From Nemertoderma westbladi (Eukaryota > Xenacoelomorpha > Nemertodermatida > Nemertodermatidae), in assembly GCA_032718475.1 (NCBI GenBank), contig JAUCBJ010003131.1, forward strand, positions 1-64,000: a stretch of DNA of 64,000 bases. The letters run 5' to 3'. Both the position numbers and the translations under genes were made by a program. This document shows positions 46,901-60,681 of this stretch, in pieces. The notes below the pieces were generated by a model. It was not told where the DNA came from, ran no database searches, and saw only the letters and a list, made by a program, of their open reading frames with translations. The stretch's first letter is position 1. Every line of letters begins with the position of its first letter.

Positions 46901-48483
46901 AATGAGTTAAACAGTGACACATTTGTGTTCAATCTACACGTACAATAGTAGAATATATGAGTAGTAGAATATATGAGTAGTAGAATATATGAGTAGTAGA
47001 ATATATGAGTAGTAGAATATATGAGTAGTAGAATATATGCAATAATAGAATAGATATATAATAAAATAGATACAATAGTAGAATAGTACAATAGTACAAT
47101 AGTAGAATATATAAAATAGTAGAATAGTACAATATATAAAATAGTAGAATATATAAAATAGTAGAATAGTACAATAGTAGAATATATAAAATAGTAGAAT
47201 ATATAAAATAGTAGAATAGTACAATAGTAGAATATATAAAATAGTAGAATAGTACAATAGTAGAATAGAACAATAGTATAATATATAAAATAGTAGAATA
47301 GTACAACAGTAGAATAGATACAATAGTAGAATACATACAATAGTAGAATAAATAAAATAGTAGAATAATACAATATTAGAATAGTACAACAGTAGAATAG
47401 TACAACAGTAGAATATATAAAATAGTAGAATAGTACAACAGTAGAATAGATACAATGGTAGAATAGATACAATAGTAGAATAGTACAATAGTAGAATATA
47501 TAAAATAGTAGAATAGTAGAATAGATACAATGGTAGAATATATACAATAGTAGAATAGTACAATAGTAGAATATATAAAATAGTAGAATAGTACAATAGT
47601 AGAATATATAAAATAGTAGAATAGTAGAATAGAACAATAGTATAATATATAAAATAGTAGAATAGTACAATATTAGAATAGTACAACGGTAGAATAGTAC
47701 AACAGTAGAATATATAAAATAGTAGAGTAGTACAACAGTAGAATAGATACAATGGTAGAATAGTACAACAGTAGAATAGATACAATAGTAGAATAGATAC
47801 AATAGTAGTATAGATACAATAGTATAATAAATAAAATAGTAGAATAGTATAATAGTAGAATAGATACAATAGTAGAAGAAATAAAATAGTAGAATAGTAC
47901 AATAGTAGAATATATAAAATAGTAGAATAATACAATATTAGAATAGTACAACAGTAGAATAGTACAACAGTAGAATATATAAAATAGTAGAATAGTACAA
48001 CAGTAGAATAGATACAATAGTAGAATAGATACAATAGTATAATAAATAAAATAGTAGAATAGTATAATAGTACAATAGTAGAATATATAAAATAGTAGAA
48101 TAGTAGAATAGATACAATGGTAGAATAGATACAATAGTAGAATAGATACAATAGTAGAATAAATAAAATAGTAGAATAGTATAATAGTACAATAGTAGAA
48201 TATATAAAATAGTAGAATAGTACAATAGTAGAATAGATACAATGGTAGAATAGATACAATAGTAGAATAGTACAATAGTAGAATATATAAAATAGTAGAA
48301 TAGTACAATAGTAGAATATATAAAATAGTAGAATATATAAAATAGTAGAATAGTACAATAGTAGAATATATAAAATAATAAAATAGTAGAATAGTACAAG
48401 AGTAGAATATATAAAATAGTAGAATAGTACAATAGTACAATATATAAAATAGTAGAATAATAAAACAGTAGAATAGATACAAT

Positions 48484-48715
48484 AGTCAGTCAGTCAGTCG
48501 GCCGAGGCCGGAGGCGACCCGAAGGCTCCTCTTTCGATAGCTGCTACCCGAGGGTAGGGATGGGCGCTACTCCTATCCATGATTTGCTCCCAGTAATTTA
48601 ACTGGTACTCATTTTATCGACCCCAGTGGATGAAAGGCTGAGTGGAGCCTGGCGGGGCTGAACCTACAACCACTAGATTGCAGGCCCGGCGCTCAACCAA
48701 CTGAGCTACCCCGAC
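48484..48715 (-). mobile_element. tRNA-derived SINE inserted in the 16/17-bp array
   Basis: On the minus strand it begins GTCGGGGTAGCTCAGTTGG (A box), has GTAGGTTCAGCCCC (B box) and continues with GGTCGATAAAATGAGTACC. It ends in a (GACT)n tail. 232 bp. The start of a second member lies at 63938-64000. Target duplication cannot be told from the repeats. Confidence 0.85.
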
Positions 48716-51700
48716 GTACAATACAATAGTAGAATATATAAAATAGTAGAATAGTACAATCGTAGAATATATAAAACAGTAGAATAGTACAATAGTAGAA
48801 TATATAAAATAGTAGAATAGTACAACAGTAGAATAGATACAATGGTAGAATAGTACAACAGTAGAATAGATACAATGGTAGAATAGTACAACAGTAGAAT
48901 AGATACAATAGTAGAATAGATACAATGGTAGAATAGTACAACAGTAGAATAGATACAATAGTAGAATAGATACAATGGTAGAATAGATACAATGGTAGAA
49001 TAGTACAACAGTATAATAGATACAATAGTAGAATAGATACAATGATAGAATAGATACAATAGTAGAATAGTACAACAGTAGAATAGATACAATAGTAGAA
49101 TAGATACAATGGTAGAAAAGTACAACAGCAGAATAGATACAATGATAGAATAGATACAATGGTAGAATAGATACAATGGTAGAATAGATACAATGGTAGA
49201 ATAGTACAACAGTAGAATAGATACAATAGTAGAATAGATACAATGGTAGAATAGATACAATGGTAGAATAGTACAACAGTAGAATAGATACAATAGTAGA
49301 ATAGATACAATGATAGAATAGATACAATAGTAGAATAGATACAATGATAGAATAGATACAATGGTAGAATAGATACAATGGTAGAATAGATACAATGGTA
49401 GAATAGTACAACAGTAGAATAGATACAATGGTAGAATAGTACAACAGTATAATAGATACAATAGTAGAATAGATACAATGGTAGAATAGAAACAATGGTA
49501 GAATAGATACAATTGTAGAATAGTACAACAGTAGAATAGATACAATAGTAGAATATATACAATGGTAGAATATATACAATGGTAGAATAGTACAACAGTA
49601 GAATAGATACAATAGTAGAATAGATACAATAGTAGAATAGATACAATGATAGAATAGATACAATAGTAGAATAGATACAATGGTAGAATGGATACAATGG
49701 TAGAATAGTACAACAGTAGAATAGATACAATAGTAGAATAGATACAATGGTAGAATATATACAATGGTAGAATAGTACAACAGTAGAATAGTACAACAGT
49801 AGAATAGATACAATGATAGAATAGATACAATAGTAGAATAGATACAATAGTAGAATAGATAAAATAGTAGAATAGTAAAATAGTAGAATATATAAAATAG
49901 TAGGATAGTACAACAGTAGAATAGTACAATAGTAGAATATATAAAATAGCGGAATAGTACAACAGTAGAATAGTACAATAGTAGAATAGTAAAATAGTAG
50001 AATATATAAAATAGTAGGATAGTACAACAGTAGAATAGTACAATAGTAGAATATATAAAATAGCGGAATAGTACAACAGTAGAATAGTACAATAGTAGAA
50101 TATATAAAATAGTAGAATAGATACAATGGTAGAATAGATACAATGTTAGAATATATAAAATAGCGGAACAGTACAACAGTAGAATAGATACAATAGTAGA
50201 ATAGATACAATGGTAGAATATATACAATGGTAGAATAGTACAACAGTAGAATAGATACAATGGTAGAATAAATACAATGGTAGAATAGATACAATGGTAG
50301 AATATATAAAATAGCGGAATAGTACAACAGTAGAATAGTACAATAGTAGAATATATAAAATAGTAGAATAGATACAATGGTAGAATAGATACAATGTTAG
50401 AATATATAAAATAGCGGAACAGTACAACAGTAGAATAGATACAATAGTAGAATAGATACAATGGTAGAATATATACAATGGTAGAATAGTACAACAGTAG
50501 AATAGATACAATGGTAGAATAAATACAATGGTAGAATAGATAAAATAGTAGAATATATAAAATAGTAGGATAGTACAACAGTAGAATAGTACAATAGTAG
50601 AATATATAAAATAGCGGAATAGTACAACAGTAGAATAGTACAATAGTAGAATATATAAAATAGTAGAATAGATACAATGGTAGAATAGATACAATGTTAG
50701 AATATATAAAATAGCGGAATAGTACAACAGTAGAATAGATACAATAGTAGAATAGATACAATGGTAGAATAGTACAACAGTAGAATAGATACAATGGTAG
50801 AATAAATACAATGGTAGAATAGATACAATGGTAGAATATATAAAATAGCGGAATAGTACAACAGTAGAATAGTACAATAGTAGAATATATAAAATAGTAG
50901 AATAGATACAATGGTAGAATAGATACAATGTTAGAATATATAAAATAGCGGAACAGTACAACAGTAGAATAGATACAATAGTAGAATAGATACAATGGTA
51001 GAATATATACAATGGTAGAATAGTACAACAGTAGAATAGATACAATGGTAGAATAAATACAATGGTAGAATAGATAAAATAGTAGAATAGTAAAATAGTA
51101 GAATATATAAAATAGTAGGATAGTACAACAGTAGAATAGTACAATAGTAGAATATATAAAATAGCGGAATAGTACAACAGTAGAATAGTACAATAGTAGA
51201 ATATATAAAATAGTAGAATAGATACAATGGTAGAATAGATACAATGTTAGAATATATAAAATAGCGGAATAGTACAACAGTAGAATAGATACAATAGTAG
51301 AATAGATACAATGGTAGAATATATACAATGGTAGAATAGTACAACAGTAGAATAGATAAAATAGTAGAATAGTAAAATAGTAGAATATATAAAATAGTAG
51401 GATAGTACAACAGTAGAATAGTACAATAGTAGAATATATAAAATAGTAGAATAGTACAACAGTAGAATAGATACAATAGTAGAATAGATACAATGGTAGA
51501 ATAGATACAATGGTAGAATAGTACAACAGTAGAATAGATACAATAGTAGAATAGATACAATAGTAGAATAGATACAATGGTAGAATAGTAGAATAGATAC
51601 AATAGTAGAATAGATACAATTATAGAATAGATACAATGGTAGAATAGATACAATAGTAGACTAAATACAATAGTAGAATAGTACAACAGTAGAATAGATA

Positions 51701-54700
51701 CAATAGTAGAATAGTACAACAGTAGAATAGATACAATGGTAGAATAGATACAATAGTAGACTAAATACAATAGTAGAATAGTTCAACAGTAGAATATATA
51801 CAATAGTAGAATAGTACAACAGTAGAATAGATACAATGGTAGAATAAATACAATGGTAGAATAGTAGAATAGTAGAATAGATACAATAGTAGAATAGATA
51901 CAATGATAGAATAGTACAACAGTAGAATAGATACAATAGTAGAATAGATACAATGGTAGAATAGATACAATGGTAGAATAGTACAACAGTAGAATAGATA
52001 CAATAGTAGAATAGATACAATAGTAGAATAGATACAATAGTATAATAGATACAATGGTAGAATAGTAGAATAGATACAATAGTAGAATATATACAATGAT
52101 AGAATAGATACAATGGTAGAATATATACAATGGTAGAATAGATACAATTGTAGAATAGATACAATGGTAGAATAGTACAACCGTAGAATAGATACAATAG
52201 TAGAATAGATACAATGGTAGAATAGATACAATGGTAGAATAGTACAACAGTAGAATAGATACAATAGTAGAATAGATACAATAGTAGAATAGATACAATG
52301 GTAGAATAGTAGAATAGATACAATAGTAGAATAGATACAATGATAGAATAGATACAATGGTAGAATAGATACAATAGTAGACTAAATACAATAGTAGAAT
52401 AGTACAACAGTAGAATAGATACAATAGTAGAATAGTACAACAGTAGAATAGATACAATGGTAGAATAGATACAATAGTAGACTAAATACAATAGTAGAAT
52501 AGTTCAACAGTAGAATATATACAATAGTAGAATAGTACAACAGTAGAATAGATACAATGGTAGAATAAATACAATGGTAGAATAGTAGAATAGATACAAT
52601 AGTAGAATAGATACAATGATAGAATAGTACAACAGTAGAATAGATACAATAGTAGAATAGATACAATGGTAGAATAGATACAATGGTAGAATAGTACAAC
52701 AGTAGAATAGATACAATAGTAGAATAGATACAATAGTAGAATAGATACAATAGTAGAATAGATACAATGGTAGAATAGTAGAATAGTAGAATAGATACAA
52801 TAGTAGAATATATACAATGATCGAATAGATACAATGGTAGAATATATACAATGGTAGAATAGATACAATTGTAGAATAGATACAATGGTAGAATAGTACA
52901 ACAGTAGAATAGATACAATAGTAGAATAGATACAATGGTAGAATAGATACAATGGTAGAATAGTACAACAGTAGAATAGATACAATAGTAGAATAGATAC
53001 AATGGTAGAATAGATACAATGGTAGATAGTACAACAGTAGAATAGATACAATAGTAGACTAAATACAATAGTAGAATTGTACAACAGTAGAATAGATACA
53101 ATAGTAGAATAGTACAACAGTAGAATAGATACAATGGTAGAATAGATACAATAGTAGACTAAATACAATAGTAGAATAGTACAACAGTAGAATAGATACA
53201 ATAGTAGAATAGTACAACAGCAGAATAGATACAATGGTAGAATAAATACAATGGTAGAATAGAAACAATAGTAGACTAAATACAATAGTAGAATAGTACA
53301 ACAGTAGAATAGATACAATAGTAGAATAGTACAACAGTAGAATAGATACAATGGTAGAATAAATACAATGGTAGAATAGATACAATGGTAGAATAGTACA
53401 ATGGCAGAATAGATACAATGGTAGAATAGATACAATGGTAGAATAGATACAATGGTAGAATAGATACAATGGTAGAATAGATACAATGGTAGAATAGATA
53501 CAATGGTAGAATAGATACAATGGTAGAATAGATACAATGGTAGAATAGATACAATGGTAAAATAGATACAATAGTAGAATAGATACAATGGTAGAATAGA
53601 TACAATGGTAGAATAGATACAATGGTAGAATAGATACAATGGTAGAATAGATACAATGGTAGAATAGATACAATGGTAGAATAGATACAATAGTAGAATA
53701 TATACAATGGTAGAATAGATACAATGGTAGAATAGTACAACAGTAGAATAGTACAACAGTAGAATAGATACAATAGTAGAATAGTACAATAGTAGAATAG
53801 ATACAATGGTAGAATAAATACAATGGTAGAATAGATACAATGGTAGAATAGTACAACAGTAGAATAGATACAATGGTAGAATAAATACAATGGTAGAATA
53901 GATACAATGGTAGAATAGATACAATGGTAGAATAGTACAACAGTAGAATAGATACAATGGTAGAATAGATACAATAGTAGAATATATAAAATAGTAGAAT
54001 AGTACAATAGTAGAATAGTACAACAGTAGAATAGATACAATAGTAGAATAGTACAACAGTAGAATAGATACAATGGCAGAATAGATACAATGATAGAATA
54101 GATACAATGGTAGAATAGATACAATAGTAGACTAAATACAATAGTAGAATAGTACAACAGTAGAATAGATACAATAGTAGAATAGATACAATGGTAGAAT
54201 AGTACAACAGCAGAATAGATACAATAGTAGAATAGATACAATGGTAGAATAAATACAATGGTAGAATAGATACAATGGTAGAATAAATACAATGGTAGAA
54301 TAGTACAGCAGTAGAATAGATACAATGGCAGACTAAATACAATAGTAGAATAGTACAACAGTAGAATAGATACAATAGTAGAATAGATACAATGATAGAA
54401 TAGATACAATGGTAGAATAGATACAATAGTAGACTAAATACAATAGTATAATAGTACAACAGTAGAATAGATACAATAGTAGAATAGATACAATGGTAGA
54501 ATAGATACAATGGTAGAATAGTACAACAGTAGAATAGATACAATAGTAGAATAGATACAATGATAGAATAGATACAATAGTAGAATAGTACAACAGTAGA
54601 ATAGATACAATGGTAGAATAAATACAATGGTAGAATAGATACAATGGTAGAATAGATACAATGGTAGAATAGATACAATGGTAGAATAGTACAACAGTAG

Positions 54701-57700
54701 AATAGATACAATAGTAGAATAGATACAATGGTAGAATAGATACAATGGTAGAATAGTACAACAGTAGAATAGATACAATGGCAGAATAGATACAATGGTA
54801 GAATAGTACAACAGTAGAATATATACAATAGTAGTATAGATACAATGATAGAATAGATACAATGGTAGAATAGATACAATAGTAGACTAAATACAATAGT
54901 AGAATAGATACAATAGTAGAATAGATACAATAGTAGAATAGATACAATGGTAGAATAGATACAATGGTAGAATATTACAACAGTAGAATAGATACAATGG
55001 TAGAATAAATACAATAGTAGAATAGATACAATGGTAGAATAGATACAATGGTAGAATAGTACAACAGTAGAATAGATACAATAGTAGAATAGATACAATG
55101 ATAGAATAGATACAATGGTAGAATAGATACAATGGTAGAATAGTACAACAGTAGAATAGATACAATAGTAGAATAGATACAATGATAGAATAGATACAAT
55201 GGTAGAATAGATACAATAGTAGACTAAATACAATAGTAGAATAGATACAATAGTAGAATAGATACAATAGTAGAATAGATACAATGGTAGAATAGATACA
55301 ATGGTAGAATAGATACAATGGTAGAATAGATACAAAGGTAGAATAGATACAATGGTAGAATAGTACAACAGTAGAATAGATACAATGGTAGAATAAATAC
55401 AATGGTAGAATAGATACAATGGTAGAATAGATACAATGGCAGAATAGATACAATGGTAGAATAGTACAACAGTAGAATAGATACAATAGTAGAATAGATA
55501 CAATGATAGAATAGATACAATAGTAGAATAGTACAGCAGTAGAATAGATACAATGGTAGAATAAATACAATGGTAGAATAGATACAATGGTAGAATAGAT
55601 ACAATGGTAGAATAGATACATTAGTAGAATAGATACAATGGTAGAATAGTACAATAGTAGAATATATAAAATAGTAGAATAGTACAATAGTAGAATAGAA
55701 CAATAGTATAATATATAAAATAGTAGAATAGTACAATAGTAGAATAGTAGAATAGAACAATAGTATAATATATAAAATAGTAGAATAGATACAATAGTAG
55801 AATAGATACAATGGTAGAATAGATACAATGGTAGAATAGATACAATAGTAGAATAGTACAGCAGTAGAATAGATACAATGGTAGAATAAATACAATGGTA
55901 GAATAGATACAATGGTAGAATAGATACAATGGTAGAATAGATACATTAGTAGAATAGATACAATGGTAGAATAGTACAATAGTAGAATATATAAAATAGT
56001 AGAATAGTACAATAGTAGAATAGAACAATAGTATAATATATAAAATAGTAGAATAGTACAATAGTAGAATAGTAGAATAGAACAATAGTATAATATATAA
56101 AATAGTAGAATAGATACAATAGTAGAATAGATACAATGGTAGAATAGATACAATGGTAGAATAGATACAATAGTAGAATAGTACAGCAGTAGAATAGATA
56201 CAATGGTAGAATAAATACAATGGTAGAATAGATACAATGGTAGAATAGATACAATGGTAGAATAGATACATTAGTAGAATAGATACAATGGTAGAATAGT
56301 ACAATAGTAGAATATATAAAATAGTAGAATAGTACAATAGTAGAATAGAACAATAGTATAATATATAAAATAGTAGAATAGTACAATAGTAGAATAGTAG
56401 AATAGAACAATAGTATAATATATAAAATAGTAGAATAGATACAATAGTAGAATAGATACAATGGTAGAATAGATACAATGGTAGAATAGTACAACAGTAG
56501 AATAGATACAATGGTAGAATAAATACAATGGTAGAATAGATACAATGGTAGAATAGATACAATGGCAGAATAGATACAATGGTAGAATAGTACAACAGTA
56601 GAATAGATACAATAGTAGAATAGATACAATGATAGAATAGATACAATAGTAGAATAGTACAACAGTAGAATAGATACAATGGTAGAATAAATACAATGGT
56701 AGAATAGATACAATGGTAGAATAGATACAATAGTAGAATAGATACAATGGTAGAATAGTACAACAGTAGAATATATACAATGGTAGAATAAATACAATAG
56801 TAGAATAGATACAATGGTAGAATAGATACAATGGTAGAATAGTACAACAGTAGAATAGATACAATAGTAGAATAGATACAATGATAGAATAGATACAATG
56901 GTAGAATAGATACAATGGTAGAATAGTACAACAGTAGAATAGATACAATAGTAGAATAGATACAATGATAGAATAGATACAATGGTAGAATAGATACAAT
57001 GGCAGAATAGATACAATGGTAGAATAGTACAACAGTAGAATAGATACAATAGTAGAATAGATACAATGATAGAATAGATACAATGGTAGAATAGATACAA
57101 TAGTAGACTAAATACAATAGTAGAATAGTACAACAGTAGAATAGATAACAATAGTAGAATAGATACAATGGTAGAATATATACAATGGTAGAATAGTACA
57201 ACAGTAGAATAGATACAATAGTAGAATAGTACAACAGTAGAATATATACAATAGTATAATAGATACAATAGTAGAATAGATACAATGGTAGAATAGATAC
57301 AATGGTAGAATAGTACAATAGTAGAATAGATACAATGGTAGAATAGTACAATAGTAGAATATATAAAATAGTAGAATAGTACAAAAGTAGAATAGATACA
57401 ATAGTAGAATAGATGCAATAGTAGAATAGATACAATAGTAGAATAGATACAATGGTAGAATAGTACAATAGAGAATAGTACAATAGTAGAATAGTACAAT
57501 AGTAGAATATATAAAATAGTAGAATAGTACAAAAGTAGAATAGATACAATAGTAGAATAGATGCAATAGTAGAATAGATACAATAGTAGAATAGATACAA
57601 TGGTAGAATAGTAGAATAGTACAATAGTAGAATAGATACAATAGTAGAATATATAAAATAGTAGAATAGTACAATAGTAGAATATATAAAATAGTAGAAT

Positions 57701-58787
57701 AGTACAACAGTAGAATAGATACAATAGTAGAATAAATACAATGGTAGAATAGTAGAATATATAAAATAGTAGAATAGATACAATGGTAGAATAGATACAA
57801 TGGTAGAATAGATACAATGGTAGAATAGATACAATGGTAGAATAGTACAACAGTAGAATAGATACAATAGTAGAATAGATACAATGATAGAATAGATACA
57901 ATGGTAGAATAAATACAATAGTAGAACAGATACAATGGTAGAACAGATACAATGGTAGAATAGTACAATAGTAGAATATATAAAATAGTAGAATAGTACA
58001 ACAGTAGAATAGATACAATAGTAGAATAGATACAATAGTACAATAGTAGAATATATAAAATAGTAGAATAGTACAACAGTAGAATAGATACAATAGTAGA
58101 ATAGATACAATGGTAGAATAGTAGAATATATAAAATAGTAGAATAGATACAATGGTAGAATAGATACAATGGTAGAATAGATACAATGGTAGAATAGTAC
58201 AACAGTAGAATAGATACAATAGTAGAATAGATACAATGGCAGAATAGATACAATGGCAGAATAGATAAAATAGTAGAATAGATACAATAGTAGAATAGAT
58301 ACAATGGTAGAATAGTAGAATATATAAAATAGTAGAATAGATACAATGGAAGAATAGATACAATGGTAGAATAGATACAATGGTAGAATAGTACAACTGT
58401 AGAATAGATACAATAGTAGAATAGATACAATGATAGAATAGATACAATGGTAGAATAAATACAATAGTAGAACAGATACAATGGTAGAATAGATACAATG
58501 GTAGAATAGTACAATAGTAGAATATATAAAATAGTAGAATAGTACAACAGTAGAATAGATACAATAGTAGAATAGATACAATAGTAGAATATATCAAATA
58601 GTAGAATAGTACAACAGTAGAATAGATACAATAGTAGAATAGATACAATGGTAGAATAGTAGAATATATAAAATAGTAGAATAGATACAATGGTAGAATA
58701 GATACAATGGTAGAATAGTACAACAGTAGAATAGATACAATAGTAGAATAGATACAATGGCAGAATAGATACAATGGTAGAATAATG

Positions 58788-59233
58788 GGAGTCCATGCTG
58801 GACTCTAACTGCTGAGGACACCAAATCTCTGGATGGCACATTCACAAGAATGCTACGCCGGGTTCATTGTGTCAAGTACAATGCACACATCTCCAACCAG
58901 ACACTATATAACATTGGAGGTGTCTCATTGGTTCCCCCAAGCTTGACACTAGAACAAAATCGCCTCCGCTTTGCAGGACATTGCTTTCGCCGTGAGGACC
59001 AGCCAGTGCATAATCTTGTACTTTGGCAGCCTCATGGAGTGAATAAGCATGGTGGACAGCCCATGACTTTCTTGAGACGCATCTTAAAGGACACTGGCCT
59101 TGAAGATGCGGATGATCTAGCAAATGTCATGGGTGATAGGGAGTTGTGGCGGTGCAATTTTGTCGATAAGCCGGCACAGCATTCATAAAAATGCAGCTGC
59201 AATGCAGCATGCCGATCCTAGTAGTAGTATGGT
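58788..59233 (+). pseudogene. LINE 3' fragment inserted in the 16/17-bp array
   Basis: The frame is open from about 58788 to a TAA at 59186-59188. It has CWTLTAED, FTRMLRRV, NRLRFAGHCFRREDQ and NLVLWQPHG: the same post-RT domain as 5771-6361 and clearly the same LINE class. It ends in tagtagtagtatgg. atggtagaata occurs on both sides and may be the target duplication, but the array itself contains this word. 5'-truncated, dead. Confidence 0.82.
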
Positions 59234-59308
59234 AGAATATATAAAATAGTACAATAGTAGAATAGATACAATAGTAGAATGGATACAATGACAGATAAGT
59301 TTCAACTT

Positions 59309-59494
59309 TTAAAGTTGATTCATTCTGAGCAGCTGTTGACTGATCATTCGTGAGTTATTTTCCAAAACATCAATCAAATCCTCTACTCGACTCACAATGA
59401 CAACTCTTTCTATTTCTCGAATCAACGTATTGGGTGAAGGAACATAAGAGATTGGCGCATGAACGGTTTCTAAGGGAACTCCTGCTGCGGGACC
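59309..59494 (-). CDS. probable last coding exon of an unknown gene
   Basis: The minus-strand acceptor TATGCTCAATCCAG precedes 59494. The frame is open for 61 codons to TAA 59311-59309. The translation begins GPAAGVPLETVHAPISYVPS and continues with an amphipathic helix (NTLIREIERVVIV, VEDLIDVLENNSRMISQQLL). It reads as normal protein and ends cleanly. I do not recognise the family. Upstream exons are not seen between here and 64000, so they lie beyond the window. The 12-kb array begins about 15 bp after the stop codon, that is, in its 3' UTR or immediate flank. Confidence 0.5.
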   Translation of the reverse strand, partial: GPAAGVPLETVHAPISYVPSPNTLIREIERVVIVSRVEDLIDVLENNSRMISQQLLRMNQL

Positions 59495-59597
59495 CTGGAT
59501 TGAGCATAAAAAATATTATAATTTAACAAATTTTAATATTTCTAATTAGTTAGATTGTTACATTTGTAGAGTTATTGAAACCTTGAGCGATAAAGGC

Positions 59598-59638
59598 CAT
59601 CCGTAATATATATTATTATATATTACGATGGCCTTCGC
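59598..59638. repeat. short perfect-type palindrome
   Basis: aaggccatc..gtaatatata faces tatatattac..gatggcctt with a few-base loop. It could form a ~19-bp hairpin. Too AT-rich to be a convincing terminator; a small foldback remnant is possible. Confidence 0.6.
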
Positions 59639-59774
59639 CTTCGTATGATTCAATAATAGTTCAGTGAGGTGGCAAGTGGTCGTACCAAATTACTTTATTG
59701 GCAAACCAATAAGCAAGTGGCTTTATTTATTGCCATTAACAATGTGAGCCCCCATTTTTATCCACTGTGGGCGT

Positions 59775-60055
59775 TTAGTGTCGACGTGTGCACCATGCAA
59801 TGTAAGTGTTTTGTGTTCATTTGTATCCAGTCTAGTGTCCACGTGTGCACCATGTAATGTGAGGGTTTTGTGTTCATTTGTATCCAGTCTAGTGTCCACG
59901 TGTGCACCATGCAATGTGAGTGTTTTGTATTTATTTGTATCCAGTCTATGGTCCACGTGTGCACCATGCAATGTGAGTGTTTTGTGTCCATTTGTATCCA
60001 GTCTAGTGTCCACGTGTGCACCATGCAATGTGAGTGTTTTGTGTCCATTTGTATC
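59775..60055. repeat. 57-bp minisatellite, 5 units
   Basis: The unit contains tgtgcaccatgcaatgtgag and tttgtatccagtctagtgtc. 57 is a multiple of three, so frames stay open on both strands and show 19-residue protein repeats. Because both strands are equally open I take it as non-coding. Confidence 0.85.
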
Positions 60056-60270
60056 CTTAAAAAATACAAGCGCGATATCGCGCAAAGGTCCGCGTCTACT
60101 AACGCATGAACTGTCTCCTTGAACGTCTTACTACTAATCTTTCAACAAAAAAACATTCACCGGAATGGGGGATTGAACTCGGTACCAATCCTGGGGCCGT
60201 ATCAAACCCTAATACCAAAAGCTAGCGAGAAATTAACAACACCAACAACACCAACAACACCAACAACAAC

Positions 60271-60681
60271 GGAATGAATGCTAGAGGTCTCGCTACGCGG
60301 ACCTACTAACGGAGTAAATACTAGAGGTCTCGCTATGCGGACCTACTAACGGAGTGAATACTAGAGGTCTCGCTACGCGGACCTACTAACGGAGTGAATA
60401 CTAGAGGTCTCGCTACGCGGACCTACTAACGGAGTTAATACTAGAGGTCTCGCTACGCGGACCTACTAACGGAGTTAATACTAGAGGTCTCGCTACGCGG
60501 ACCTACTAACGGAGTGAATACTAGAGGTCTCGCTACGCGGACCTACTAACGGAGTGAATACTAGAGGTCTCGCTACGCGGACCTACTAACGGAGTGATTA
60601 CTAGAGGTCTCGCTACGCGGACCTACTAACGGAGTGATTACTAGAGGTCTCGCTACGCGGACCTACTAACGGAGTGAATAC
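60271..60681. repeat. 40-bp satellite, left block, about 10 units
   Basis: The unit contains ctagaggtctcgctacgcgg and acctactaacggagtgaata. It continues at 61715 after an insertion. Every unit includes tactaac. Confidence 0.95.

Larger units (their letters stand above)
46935..59294. repeat. 12-kb array of 16/17-bp units
   Basis: Three main unit types alternate, all starting gtagaata: ..gatacaatg (17 bp), ..gtacaaca (16 bp) and ..tataaaata (17 bp). The minus strand of these units contains no TAA, TAG or TGA in any frame, so Tyr/Ile/Leu/Ser-rich open frames of up to about 1000 codons appear. These are composition artefacts. Minus-strand stops come only from rare variants (gactaaatac, acattag, gttcaac). 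Larger duplications are visible. The array is interrupted by a SINE (48484-48715) and a LINE end (58788-59233). Confidence 0.95.

Noticed and set aside
46849-58845. Minus-strand frames of 75 to 1001 codons rich in Tyr, Ile, Leu, Ser
   Set aside because: They arise because the 16/17-bp units contain no stop on that strand. All three frames are equally open, so they are not genes.
59723-60122. Open frames with 19-residue repeats (TLHGAHVDTRLDTN type)
   Set aside because: A 57-bp minisatellite keeps frames open on both strands. No start context or conserved domain.
60165-60235. tRNA-like sequence on the minus strand with a GAGTTCAATCCCCC B-box-like motif
   Set aside because: No convincing A box or second copy in the window. 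Kept only as a possible SINE remnant.
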